Source: Bacteroidota bacterium
GTDB lineage: Bacteria; Bacteroidota; Bacteroidia; AKYH767-A; OLB10
Direction of reading: 5' to 3'
Assembly: GCA_016717325.1 (NCBI GenBank)
Contig: JADKFV010000016.1
Location: forward strand, 61,825 to 125,824
DNA length: 64,000 nt
This document shows positions 21,433 to 31,315 of the stretch, piece after piece. Both the position numbers and the translations under genes were made by a program. A model generated the notes under the pieces. It saw only the letters and a program-made list of their open reading frames with translations. It was not told the origin of the DNA and did not search any database. Position 1 is the stretch's first letter, and every line of letters starts with the position of its first letter.

Positions 21433-21912
21433 CTAAAACCGCTGCCATGCTGGCTTGTTAAGAATTTCGCCTCCCAATATTAATGATACTAAAGATTGTT
21501 GGTGCAAGAAACCTTTTTCTGCAATTTTGGTATTATCGTCCATAGCATATGCTTCATCGGAATTAATCTGCAGTTGTGCCATACTGTTGTGAACAAGATG
21601 TTTGGTGCCATCTTCTTCTAAACTATGTGGCAAATTCATTACTAAAGGTGTTGAACTTTTTGTCATCGGTTTCATCACCGATTGTTGTTTAGTTAAACGT
21701 GTAACGGGAATTTTTTCTGCAGGAATTCTTTTTGCAACAGGCTGAAAAATCGGTTTGGGTTTTTGAGGTTCATTAGCCTCCATTGGCTTCGCAGGACTAT
21801 TTTGTTCTAACTCCTGCTTGCGATTTTTTGCCGCACCCTGCTGCTTACTATATTCTTTATAAATATAATATACAACAACTCCCACTATGTAAAGTATTAG
21901 TTTGTTATCCAC
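21433..21912 (-). CDS. Hypothetical membrane-anchored protein
   Basis: A 159-residue protein I do not recognise. It has one N-terminal membrane helix (about residues 3-18, KLILYIVGVVVYYIY) followed by a basic, Lys/Gln/Pro-rich linker (residues 20-90, with KPMEANEPQKPKPIFQPVAK) and a short conserved-looking end (SLVSLILGGEILNKPAWQRF). The topology suggests a cytoplasmic tail on an inner membrane anchor. It is divergent from smc and 150 bases from the TonB receptor start. No function is assigned. Confidence 0.6.
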   Translation of the reverse strand: MDNKLILYIVGVVVYYIYKEYSKQQGAAKNRKQELEQNSPAKPMEANEPQKPKPIFQPVAKRIPAEKIPVTRLTKQQSVMKPMTKSSTPLVMNLPHSLEEDGTKHLVHNSMAQLQINSDEAYAMDDNTKIAEKGFLHQQSLVSLILGGEILNKPAWQRF

Positions 21913-22053
21913 TAACCGAAATGAAAATAAAATTTGTGATAGAAATAATTCGCGGTGAAAGATACATCATTATAAATGACACCACCAAAAATTATTTTTC
22001 GCTTACGCAAAATATTAATTGACAAAAAATGCTTGAGTGTTAATATATTTCCC

Positions 22054-22083
22054 TTTGGCACAAAAGGAATAGGGCTACATTTG
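22054..22083 (+). promoter_or_regulatory. Promoter of smc
   Basis: TTTG at 22054-22057 and a perfect TACATTTG at 22076-22083 are separated by 18 bases. The leader to the smc ATG would be about 40 bases. Confidence 0.55.
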
Positions 22084-22130
22084 CGGGTTCGGACAAAACC
22101 TTATACTTATTTTACTTACACAGTTTTATA

Positions 22131-25100
22131 ATGAGATTAAATTCTTTAGAAATAAAAGGCTTTAAAAGCTTTGGCGATAAAGTTACCATACACTTCGATA
22201 AAGGAGTAACAGCCATAGTAGGGCCAAACGGATCGGGCAAATCGAATGTTGTTGATGCCATGCGGTGGGTGCTGGGCGAACAAAAAACGCGTATGCTTCG
22301 TTCCGAAAAAATGGACAACATTATTTTTAACGGCACTCGCACCCGTAATCCTGCAAACCTTGCCGAGGTATCGCTCACTTTTGAAAACACAAAAAATATT
22401 CTTGCTACCGAATATTCAACGGTGACTATTACACGCAAGCTTTATCGCGATGGCGACAGCGAGTATTATTTAAATAATGTGCAATGCCGTTTAAAAGACA
22501 TCACCGATCTTTTTCTTGATACAGGAATTGGCCCCGATTCGTATTCTATTATAGAATTGAAAATGGTGGACGAGTTGTTGAATGATAAACACAATACTAT
22601 AAGTCAATTGCTGGAGGAAGCTGCAGGTGTTTCGAAATATAAAATACGCAAAAAACAAACACTGTCGAAACTTGCCGAAACCGACAATGACCTAAACCGC
22701 GTAAACGACCTGATGTTTGAAATTGAGAAAAGTTTGAAGCAACTTGAACAGCAAGCAAAAAAGGCCGAAAAATATAATCGCTTGAAAGGTGAATATAAAG
22801 AGTACAGTATTGCTTCGGCACTTTACAATATAAAAGGATATCGTTTACAGTTTGAAGAGTTGCAACTGCAAGAACAACAGCAAACTGACGAAAAAATAAA
22901 ATTCGCTACACAAATAGATACACAGGAAGCAGCATTGCAGGCAAAAAAAACGGAGGCTCTTGAAAAAGAAAAATCGCTATCGGCAGCACAAAAAATACTG
23001 AACGAAAAATTAATAGCTGTTTCGCAACTTGAAAACACCAAAACCACTTTGCAAAATAAAATTTCTTTGCTCGAAGAAAAGGAATTGAAAATCAATATTC
23101 AGAATGAGCAGGATGATAAATCAATGGTGTTACTTCAAAATGAATTAACACAATTGGTGGAGCGCAAAACAGAAGCCGAACAAAAACTATCTGCCATGCA
23201 GCAGGAACTTGTTTTGCAAAAAGAAAAAACCGATGAGTTGAAATTGCAATTCTCAAAATCGCAAGAGGAACTAAAATTTTTAAACGAACATTTATTTAAA
23301 ACCCGGCAGGAACTCAATCAGCATGAAACAAAATTGGCAGTAAATCAGGCAAGGTTTGGTTCGCTCAACGATGAATTATTGCGCATTAACGAACAGTATC
23401 AACTCAGCATGCAAAAGTTGCAGGACGTGGATGCAGAATTGCAACAAGTAATGCCGCAAAAGCAAGAATTAGAAAATAGTATTGCGACACAAAAAGAGAA
23501 AAAAATATTGCTCGAAAATATTCAACGGGAAAAAAGTGAGAGGCTGAAAAGTTTCAACACTCAATTACTTGATGCATCGCGCAAAGCTGATGCAAAATTA
23601 AATGAGTACAACCTTACAAAAAATATGCTCGAGCAAATGGATGGTTTTCCCGAGTCGATAAAATTTTTGAAAACCAATCACGAAAAATCCAAACGCTCAC
23701 CATTGCTCAGTGATATTATTAGTTGTAAAGATGATTATAAAATAGCGATTGAAAATTATCTTGAGCCATACCTCAATTATTTTGTGGCGGATTATGCAAA
23801 CGATGCATTGGAAGCTTTAAATATTTTAAGCGAATCGGCAAAAGGACGTGCCAACTTTTTTATTCTGCAAAATTTCAAAATCACCTCGTCAGACAGCATT
23901 ACTCCTCCTGTTGATAGCATTCCTGCAATGTCTGTTGTGGAGTTTGAAGAAAAATATCGTCCAATGTTTGAGCATTTACTCGCTCATGTTTTTATTGTTG
24001 ATGATGTAAAACGTTTGGCAGATTTTCCGGATAATATGCCTCGCATGGTTTTACTTTCTTCTAATGGAACTATTGTGCGTCAGCGGTATTCATTTGCCGG
24101 TGGCTCTATTGGTTTATTCGATGGAAAGCGTACCGGCAAATATAAAAATTTGCAAGCTATGGAAAACGATATTAAAGACCTGCAGGCAAGTGTTGAATAT
24201 TTGCAAAAAGAAGTGCACGAAATTGAAATAGATACAAATGCATTGAATGCAGATTACAAAGAATTGATTGCACAACTTAATGTAAACGAAATATCGTATT
24301 CGAAAAACACTGCAACTTTTACTTCGCTTAACAACAACAAAAATTTTCTTAACACCGGCCTCTCGTCATTTAAAGCAACAATAGAAAAACTGGAAAATGA
24401 AATTGGATTACTTACAAATGCAGGTTCATTTGAAGGTGGTGCCGGTGATAGTTTTAGCGATGAATTGCGAAATATGCTCAATAAATTAATAGACGATCAA
24501 AAACAAAAACAGGAACAAGTAAACTTATTGCAACAGCAGTCGGGCGAAAACTCGCAACAATACAATCAACATAATATTGCATGCATACAGCAATCGAATT
24601 TATTGCAAAACATTACGCGCGATTTAGAATTCAAAAATTCGGAACTACAAACTATAACTGCACGTAAAGCACACAATACCGAAGAATTAAAAAACACGAT
24701 GGAAACTTTGCACATTTCCAAAAGCGAATTTGAAACACATACTTCGATATTGATAGCAATGCTTGAAGAAAAAAATATTATGGCCACTGGTTTAAATGAA
24801 TTTGAAAACGATTACTTTAAATCGAAAAGTGAGATAGATGAAAGTGAACGTGCTATAAATGATTTCCGCAGGCAAAAAGAAAATGCCGAAACTGTTGTGC
24901 AAAATATTCACGACAAAATAAACGATTTGAAACTTCAACTCAATTCCCTAAAAGAAAGATTGAACGTAGAGTTTGATACTGACATAAACAATCTGTTGGA
25001 AGAAACACCAGACGAACAGTTGAACGAAGAAGAACTGCATGCTAAAGTTGAAAAACTAAAAAAACAAATTGCTGATTTTGGTCCGGTAAATCCTATGGCA

Positions 25101-25691
25101 CTGGAGCAATTTACCGAAATAAAAGAACGTCATGATTTTATTTTGAAAGAACAGGAGGATTTGAAAAATGCCAAAGCATCATTACTGCAAACCATTGCAG
25201 AGATTGATACCACGGCACACGAAAAATTTATGGAAGCATTTATAAAAGTGCGCGAGAATTTTATTGTGGTATTCCGTTCACTGTTCCGCGAAGAAGATAA
25301 ATGCGATCTTGTACTTTCCGATCCAAGCAACCCACTTGATAGTGAGATAAATATTATTGCTCAACCAAAAGGTAAAAAACCATTAAGCATACAGCAATTA
25401 TCGGGAGGAGAAAAAACACTTACTGCTACAGCATTGTTGTTTGGTATTTATTTATTGAAGCCTGCACCATTTTGTATTTTCGATGAGGTGGATGCCCCGC
25501 TCGATGATAACAATATTGATAAGTTCATTCACATCATTCAAAAATTTTCGGACGAAACACAATTCATTATCATCACGCACAACAAAAAAACAATGACTGC
25601 TACCGATATCATTTATGGTGTAACTATGGCCGAACAAGGCATCACACAATTGGTACCGGTTGACATGCGCGAGTTTGAAGAAGTGGTATAG
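22131..25691 (+). CDS. smc: Chromosome segregation protein SMC
   Basis: SMC dimers are ATP-driven loop extruders that compact and segregate the chromosome. The 1186-residue protein has the full architecture: ATPase head with Walker A GPNGSGKSN (residues 31-39) and the Q-loop region MRWVLGEQ, a first coiled coil (about 165-500), a hinge domain (about 510-660, with ENYLEPYLNYFVADYANDAL), a second coiled coil, then the signature LSGGEKTLTATALLF (near 1090) and Walker B FCIFDEVDAPLDDNN (near 1115). The length is usual for bacterial SMC. No scpA or scpB is adjacent. It converges on the helicase gene downstream. Confidence 0.96.
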   Translation: MRLNSLEIKGFKSFGDKVTIHFDKGVTAIVGPNGSGKSNVVDAMRWVLGEQKTRMLRSEKMDNIIFNGTRTRNPANLAEVSLTFENTKNILATEYSTVTITRKLYRDGDSEYYLNNVQCRLKDITDLFLDTGIGPDSYSIIELKMVDELLNDKHNTISQLLEEAAGVSKYKIRKKQTLSKLAETDNDLNRVNDLMFEIEKSLKQLEQQAKKAEKYNRLKGEYKEYSIASALYNIKGYRLQFEELQLQEQQQTDEKIKFATQIDTQEAALQAKKTEALEKEKSLSAAQKILNEKLIAVSQLENTKTTLQNKISLLEEKELKINIQNEQDDKSMVLLQNELTQLVERKTEAEQKLSAMQQELVLQKEKTDELKLQFSKSQEELKFLNEHLFKTRQELNQHETKLAVNQARFGSLNDELLRINEQYQLSMQKLQDVDAELQQVMPQKQELENSIATQKEKKILLENIQREKSERLKSFNTQLLDASRKADAKLNEYNLTKNMLEQMDGFPESIKFLKTNHEKSKRSPLLSDIISCKDDYKIAIENYLEPYLNYFVADYANDALEALNILSESAKGRANFFILQNFKITSSDSITPPVDSIPAMSVVEFEEKYRPMFEHLLAHVFIVDDVKRLADFPDNMPRMVLLSSNGTIVRQRYSFAGGSIGLFDGKRTGKYKNLQAMENDIKDLQASVEYLQKEVHEIEIDTNALNADYKELIAQLNVNEISYSKNTATFTSLNNNKNFLNTGLSSFKATIEKLENEIGLLTNAGSFEGGAGDSFSDELRNMLNKLIDDQKQKQEQVNLLQQQSGENSQQYNQHNIACIQQSNLLQNITRDLEFKNSELQTITARKAHNTEELKNTMETLHISKSEFETHTSILIAMLEEKNIMATGLNEFENDYFKSKSEIDESERAINDFRRQKENAETVVQNIHDKINDLKLQLNSLKERLNVEFDTDINNLLEETPDEQLNEEELHAKVEKLKKQIADFGPVNPMALEQFTEIKERHDFILKEQEDLKNAKASLLQTIAEIDTTAHEKFMEAFIKVRENFIVVFRSLFREEDKCDLVLSDPSNPLDSEINIIAQPKGKKPLSIQQLSGGEKTLTATALLFGIYLLKPAPFCIFDEVDAPLDDNNIDKFIHIIQKFSDETQFIIITHNKKTMTATDIIYGVTMAEQGITQLVPVDMREFEEVV

Positions 25692-26088
25692 TTTTTTTTG
25701 GGCAGATTTATTTTAAACTTTTTCAAAGCCTTTCGCTTTAGTACCCTTGTTGCAAAAAAAATATTTCGGCTAAAGCCAATTATTTAATCCGTCAGATAAA
25801 TCTGACGGCAATGAAGGCTATCGCAAAAAACATTTTGTGTATTTCGTAGCAAAAATTATTTGCATTCATTCGAGCATTCGCGGCAAAATTTTTGCAATAC
25901 TTTCTTTTTGTGTAACACTTTTAATGCAAGTGTAACAAAGCAATCTACGCGCCACAGCATCTTGTCACCGCTGAGATTACTTCAGTCGTACCTCCTTCGC
26001 AATGACGGGAAGAAAGTGAAATTCTTTCGTGCATTCGCGGCAACTTGCCTTAAACTTTTTCGGTATTCATCCGCGGCAAACAAGCATT
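25692..26088. repeat. Convergent intergenic region with palindromic repeat elements
   Basis: Lies between the 3' ends of smc and the helicase gene and holds no credible gene. It contains a perfect hairpin CCGTCAGAT-AA-ATCTGACGG at 25789-25808 preceded by the short palindrome GGCTAAAGCC, and near 25970-26010 a stretch ending TCGCAATGACGGGAAG. These resemble dispersed intergenic palindromes I know from Bacteroidota genomes, although copy number cannot be tested here. Related A/T-rich pieces with GCATTCGCGGCAA recur at about 25870 and 26030. Confidence 0.5.
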
Positions 26089-27399
26089 TTATTTTTTGCG
26101 TTTCCCTTGTGTACTCTTTGGCTCGTAAGGTTTTTTCTTTGGCGCTTTCTTTTCATGAAATGCCCCTTTGAATTCAGGATTGGTTTTGCGTTTTTGAAAA
26201 TCTATTTCGCGCAACATGGCTTGCCTTTCTTCGTAAGAAGTTTCTTCAATAAAAACTCCTGCAGGAATATCCTTCACTTCAATTTGTTGTTTTATCAATT
26301 TTTGAATTTGACGCAAATTATACTCATCGGCAGGACTGCAAAAAGTGATGCTGTCGCCCAAATTAAAAGCCCTGCCCGTGCGGCCAATACGGTGAATATA
26401 ATCTTCGTAAATAATTGGTGTATCGAAATTTATAACATGCGTTACACCCAGTATATCAATACCACGTGCGGCAACATCAGTAGTCACTAACACACGCACT
26501 TGTTCGCGGCTAAATTGTTCCATGGCATTCATGCGCGATTGTTGCGTTTTATTTCCATGTACCAGTTTCACTTTTCCACCACCAAGCTTGCGCTCAAAAA
26601 ATTTGTAAACATCGGTGGCATTTAATTTCGATTTGCAAAAAATTATCACTTTATGAAACTCATCATCTGCTGCATTAAAAAAATGTTGCAGCAAATTAAG
26701 TTTCGTTTTTAAATTTGGCGTTAAGTACACGCATTGGCTAACCGTAGTAGCGGTGCGGTTTTCGGGCTCAATATGTATGATGTGTGGAAAGGCAACAAAG
26801 TCGTGCATTATTTTTTGTACCAGTTCGCTCATGGTTGCCGAAAATAATAAATGTTGTCGCTTACGTGGTAATACTTCAAGCAATGCATGTAATTGAGGAA
26901 CAAAATTTTTGTCCATTAATTTTTCCGCTTCATCGAGCACAAAATGTTTTACATACTTCAAAATCAAATGGCCATTCATATACAACTCATGCACACGCCC
27001 ATGAGTACCAACTATAACATCGGCACCGGCATTCAATTTTTCGATTTGTTTTTTTGCACCCACAGCACCATAAAGCGAAACACATCGCAAGCCTGTATAC
27101 TTTGCCAATTGATTAAATGTGTTTTCAACTTGAATAACCAACTCGTGTGTAGGTACAATTATCAGTACACGAGGAAAATCAATTTTAGCATAGCCCAATA
27201 TTTTGATTAGTGGCAATAAGTATGCAGCCGTTTTTCCTGTGCCCGTAGGTGCAATGCCCACCACCTCCTGCCCTGCAGTAATAAGTGGAATGCATGCTTG
27301 TTGCACAGCAGTGGGTGTTACATAACCTGCCTCAACAATTGCACTTTGTATTTGCTTGTTAAAATTAAAAGTATCGAATCCCGGATTTTCTTTTTGCAT
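26089..27399 (-). CDS. DEAD-box-type ATP-dependent RNA helicase with variant motifs
   Basis: A 436-residue RNA helicase from the ATG at 27399 (MQKENPGFDTFNFNKQ); a GTG at 27414 is the only longer start. Motifs in order: Q motif FNFNKQIQSAIVEAGYVTPT, Walker A APTGTGKT, motif Ia as PTHEL (usually PTREL), motif Ib as THGR (usually TPGR), motif II as DEAE rather than DEAD, motif III SAT, motif V TDVAARGID and motif VI HRIGRTGRA. The basic Lys-rich tail (KKAPKKKPYEPKSTQGKRKK) probably binds RNA. The core motifs for ATP binding and hydrolysis are intact, so it should be active. The role is probably cold-shock, ribosome assembly or RNA decay. Confidence 0.88.
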   Translation of the reverse strand: MQKENPGFDTFNFNKQIQSAIVEAGYVTPTAVQQACIPLITAGQEVVGIAPTGTGKTAAYLLPLIKILGYAKIDFPRVLIIVPTHELVIQVENTFNQLAKYTGLRCVSLYGAVGAKKQIEKLNAGADVIVGTHGRVHELYMNGHLILKYVKHFVLDEAEKLMDKNFVPQLHALLEVLPRKRQHLLFSATMSELVQKIMHDFVAFPHIIHIEPENRTATTVSQCVYLTPNLKTKLNLLQHFFNAADDEFHKVIIFCKSKLNATDVYKFFERKLGGGKVKLVHGNKTQQSRMNAMEQFSREQVRVLVTTDVAARGIDILGVTHVINFDTPIIYEDYIHRIGRTGRAFNLGDSITFCSPADEYNLRQIQKLIKQQIEVKDIPAGVFIEETSYEERQAMLREIDFQKRKTNPEFKGAFHEKKAPKKKPYEPKSTQGKRKK

Positions 27400-27510
27400 A
27401 ATGCAAATTAACACATTCCCTGGTGATGTTGTGTTTAAATATTTAATGGCTGCAATCCATTATTATTTAATCATGAAACTTAAAGTCAACGAAAATCATC
27501 TATGTAAATA

Positions 27511-27543
27511 TTGTTGCAGACAATAGGTTTATGCTTACATTAG
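27511..27543 (+). promoter_or_regulatory. Probable promoter of the 1245-residue cargo gene
   Basis: TTGTTG at 27511-27516 and TACATTAG at 27536-27543, 19 bases apart, with the same -7 variant as the TonB operon promoter. Leader of about 20 bases to the ATG at 27566. Confidence 0.45.
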
Positions 27544-27565
27544 CACATCAAAATAAAGAAAAAAA

Positions 27566-30500
27566 ATGAAAAGTTTATCATCATTAATTATTTGTATTGC
27601 TATATCAATTTGCAGTTATGCTCAATTAAATGTTTGGCAACAATCGGGTGGACCATATGGCGGTTTATGCAGTAGTATTATTGAATGCAATGGTGCTTTA
27701 TTCGCAAGCTTCAACAATAGTCAAACAGAAGGAGGCATTTGGAAATCGTCAAACTTTGGCGCATCATGGATAGATGTATCGGGCACAATGGGGCAATGCT
27801 ATGCGCGCGATATGGAATGCTGGAATAATATATTGGTAGTATCGACAGCCGATTCTGTTTTTTATACCAGCAATTCAGGAGCATCGTGGACACCATTGAT
27901 GAATGGAATTGGAATTGGCAACGCTATCACTCAAATATGCATTTACCAAAACGAGTTGTATGGAGTACTTTATAAAGGTACAGGTGAATCGGAAATTCAC
28001 AAATTAACAGACACGTCTTCAACATGGACTTACAGTAACTTTCAGGTGCCATGGACAAATAGCATAACCGATGTGGTGGCAACAGATAGCGCAGTTTTTA
28101 TTTGCAGCGATTACAGTTACAATATTTATAAGTCGAAGGATAATGGAGCAACATGGAACAATGCAGGAAACAATATTGCATTTAATACTACTGTGCAAAC
28201 ATTAAATGGAACCGGCAATATTTTATATGCCTCAACCAACAACGGAATATACATGACAACAGATGGTGGTGCGCTGTGGATGCCTGCTACCAATGGTTTG
28301 CAAGGCACCAATTCGGTTTGTTTCAAAATGCTTGTTAAAGGACCTTTACTTTATGCAGCGTTTACCGACTATTCATCGGTGAGCAAAATAGTGATAGGTT
28401 CAAACACATGGACTCCATGCAATCCCATAGGTTTTCCCACCATAACAGCCAGTTATGCTATTGCAGAACAAAGCGGTCAAATTTTTATTGGCACTATCGA
28501 AGGTATTTACAAATCATCGAACAATTGTCAAAATTTTACGCCTTCACATACCGGAGTAAAATCATCTTTAACAACAGCTATATTTAAGCACAACAATGTA
28601 TTGCTTGCAGGATGCGGTTCACTGGCAGGCATACAGCAATCGCCCGACTATGGTACAACGTGGCAAACTACAACTACACTCAACAACGATTTTAGTAAAC
28701 ACTTCACTTTTTATAATGGCGATTACTATGCTACGAGTTATAAATTTGGTGTTATAAAATCGAACGATGGTTTAACATGGAATAGCTCGGGAACAGGATT
28801 AAACGCTACATCAAGCCGGCTATTAAATTTCGCCAACAAGCTTATTGCTTCTACAACCTCAGGTATTTTTGAAAGTACAAATGGTTCCAACTGGATCGCA
28901 ATGGGCACTGGCATTCCTACTAATACATTTATTAATATTGTGGTGGAAGCAAATTCAAATCTATTTGCTTTGAAAAACAACAGCAGCCTTATATATGCAT
29001 CTACCGACTCAGGATTAACATGGATTATAGATACTGCAGGCCTATCGGGTTTCAGCGGTTTCAAAACATTACATGCATACAAAAACTACGTTTATCTTTT
29101 TTCCGACTATTATACTTTTCGAAAAAATGCCGCCTCCACAGTGTGGCAAAAAATAAGTAATTTTCAATACAATTCTATCATCGATGTAGCTGATAATGGA
29201 CGCAGTTTAATTTCGGCAAGTTACACTCCATTCAAAATATCGAATGATGATGGTACTACGTGGCAAACATGGAACGATGGTTTACCTGCAACAAATATTA
29301 ATTCGCGCAGCCTTTTTATTGATAACGATACCGTGTACGCTGCCACCGAAGGTTTATCAATTTGGTGGCGCGATTTAACCCCCGCAATGACCGGTGTACA
29401 ATCTTCCACAACATCATTGTGTGCCGGCAATTCTTTCTCTGTTACGTTTGCAACAAATGGAAGTTTTCTTACCGGAAACGCATTCTATGCTTTACTAAGT
29501 GATAGTAATGGAAGTTTTGTAAACCCTGATACTGTTGGAAGTTTATTTGCAACTATTGGCGGCCTTATTCCATGTTCCATTCCGGCAAATCAACCCGAAG
29601 GCAACCATTACCGTATACGTGTAATATGTACTATGCCTGTGCGATTATGCGGAGAAAATAATGTTGACTTAACAGTGTATGCAAAAACTGCAATGGGCTT
29701 GCAACCGGCAAATCAGAAAACGTGTGCGGGCAAAAGTACTGCATTCTATTGCACTGCAACCGGAAGTAATTTAACGTATCAGTGGCAGATAGATAATGGC
29801 GGTGGATTTGTAAATCTCCTTGCCGACCAACATCATGCCGATGTAAATAAACAGTTATTGCTGATTATTAGTCCGGATTTAAGTATGGACAATAACAATT
29901 ACCGCTGCGTTATTGCAGGTACGTGTACACCTATAGTTACGAGCAACAGTGCTACATTAAGTGTAAGCAATAATTTTCCGGCCATTATCACCCAACCGGT
30001 TGATACTAATGTATGTGAAACAGCAACTGCACAATTTAATTTAAATGCCAACGGCATTAATTTTACATATCAATGGCAAGTAAATACAGGCTCAGGATTT
30101 TTTACTGATTTAACCAATAATGCTAATTATGGTGGAGTAAAAACGCAAACACTTCAAATTTATAATACTCCATTATCTCATAATGGATACCAATACCGTT
30201 GCCAACTTACCGAATGCGTTTTTAGCGATATAGTAACACTAGGTGTATACGGAGGTGTGGCCATTATCCAACAGCCAACCAATCAAATAACATGTGCCGG
30301 TGGTACCGTACAATTTTCAACTGCCGCGCAAGGTGTAAGCCTTCAATACTTATGGGAAGAAAATAATGGTAATGGCTACACCCCATTGAGCAATAATGCC
30401 ACTTATAGTGGAGTAAATACTCCCGCACTTAAAATTACAAATGCTACAGCTTTGATGAACGGATACACTTATCGTTGCACAATGGATGGGTACTGCGATG

Positions 30501-31303
30501 GATTACAATATGCCACAATCGATGCCACACTCTCTGTACAACCATCTAATGTAAATATTACCACACAACCTGCCAATTTAAGTGCTTGCGAAAAAAGCGA
30601 TGCTCTATTTTATGTTCCCGCCACAGGAAATCTTTCGTATCAGTGGCAAATAAATTTTGGCAATGGCTGGACATATCTTACCGACACATCAAATATTCTT
30701 GGTGCTAATGATGATAGTTTAATCATAAACAATGTGAATACCTTTTATAATGGCGCTTACCTGCAATGTATAATTTCAGGATGTACTGTTACCGACAGTG
30801 TCATGCTCACTGTTAATACGCTGCCGGTAGTTACACTTTCTCCATTCAATGCAGTGTGCCAATATGCAGGGCCATTTTTGTTAAGTGGTGGAACACCAAC
30901 TGGTGGCACTTTTATTGGTTCAGGGGTTAGTAACAACATTTTCAATCCTATTACTTCAGGCAACGGAGCAATCCTGATTGTTTACACTTATACCGATGCT
31001 AATGGTTGCAGCAATTCAACCTCACAGTTTTTAGTGGTTGATACATGTTTATCGATACCACGAAATAATATTAATCAATTGGCATTGTTTCCAAATCCTT
31101 TCACCGATGTAATTCATATAAAAAACAACCACAATTTATTAACGCTAACTATCTACGATGTAATGGGCAATGAAGTATTAAAAACTAATTCGCAAAAAGA
31201 AACAATTGAATTGAATACAGAAAAATTGAAGAGCGGAATGTATATGCTGCAATTATTTGATGGCAAAAACATGATAACAAAAAAAATAATCAAGTCCCAA
31301 TAA
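27566..31303 (+). CDS. Secreted BNR-repeat and Ig-like protein with T9SS type A sorting domain
   Basis: A 1245-residue surface or secreted protein, uninterrupted. Signal peptide MKSLSSLIICIAISICSYAQ. Residues 25-610 form a sortilin-like beta-propeller region with repeated Asp-box motifs (SSNFGASW, TSNSGASW, SKDNGATW, TTDGGALW, STDSGLTW, NDDGTTW). From about residue 615 come a PKD-like segment and at least four Ig-like repeats with the pattern Cys...TYQWQ(I/V)...G..F......Y.CxxxG. The last 75 residues are the sorting domain (LALFPNPFTDVIHI; LKSGMYMLQLFDG; KKIIKSQ). Asp-box proteins of this kind often bind glycans, but no catalytic residues are apparent. The hydrolase gene starts 12 bases after its stop. 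Confidence 0.87.
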   Translation: MKSLSSLIICIAISICSYAQLNVWQQSGGPYGGLCSSIIECNGALFASFNNSQTEGGIWKSSNFGASWIDVSGTMGQCYARDMECWNNILVVSTADSVFYTSNSGASWTPLMNGIGIGNAITQICIYQNELYGVLYKGTGESEIHKLTDTSSTWTYSNFQVPWTNSITDVVATDSAVFICSDYSYNIYKSKDNGATWNNAGNNIAFNTTVQTLNGTGNILYASTNNGIYMTTDGGALWMPATNGLQGTNSVCFKMLVKGPLLYAAFTDYSSVSKIVIGSNTWTPCNPIGFPTITASYAIAEQSGQIFIGTIEGIYKSSNNCQNFTPSHTGVKSSLTTAIFKHNNVLLAGCGSLAGIQQSPDYGTTWQTTTTLNNDFSKHFTFYNGDYYATSYKFGVIKSNDGLTWNSSGTGLNATSSRLLNFANKLIASTTSGIFESTNGSNWIAMGTGIPTNTFINIVVEANSNLFALKNNSSLIYASTDSGLTWIIDTAGLSGFSGFKTLHAYKNYVYLFSDYYTFRKNAASTVWQKISNFQYNSIIDVADNGRSLISASYTPFKISNDDGTTWQTWNDGLPATNINSRSLFIDNDTVYAATEGLSIWWRDLTPAMTGVQSSTTSLCAGNSFSVTFATNGSFLTGNAFYALLSDSNGSFVNPDTVGSLFATIGGLIPCSIPANQPEGNHYRIRVICTMPVRLCGENNVDLTVYAKTAMGLQPANQKTCAGKSTAFYCTATGSNLTYQWQIDNGGGFVNLLADQHHADVNKQLLLIISPDLSMDNNNYRCVIAGTCTPIVTSNSATLSVSNNFPAIITQPVDTNVCETATAQFNLNANGINFTYQWQVNTGSGFFTDLTNNANYGGVKTQTLQIYNTPLSHNGYQYRCQLTECVFSDIVTLGVYGGVAIIQQPTNQITCAGGTVQFSTAAQGVSLQYLWEENNGNGYTPLSNNATYSGVNTPALKITNATALMNGYTYRCTMDGYCDGLQYATIDATLSVQPSNVNITTQPANLSACEKSDALFYVPATGNLSYQWQINFGNGWTYLTDTSNILGANDDSLIINNVNTFYNGAYLQCIISGCTVTDSVMLTVNTLPVVTLSPFNAVCQYAGPFLLSGGTPTGGTFIGSGVSNNIFNPITSGNGAILIVYTYTDANGCSNSTSQFLVVDTCLSIPRNNINQLALFPNPFTDVIHIKNNHNLLTLTIYDVMGNEVLKTNSQKETIELNTEKLKSGMYMLQLFDGKNMITKKIIKSQ

Positions 31304-31315
31304 CATAACCAAAGC

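Noticed and set aside
25860..26490. Plus-strand ORFs opposite the helicase 3' end
   Set aside because: They lie antisense to the helicase or in the palindromic gap and have no family features.
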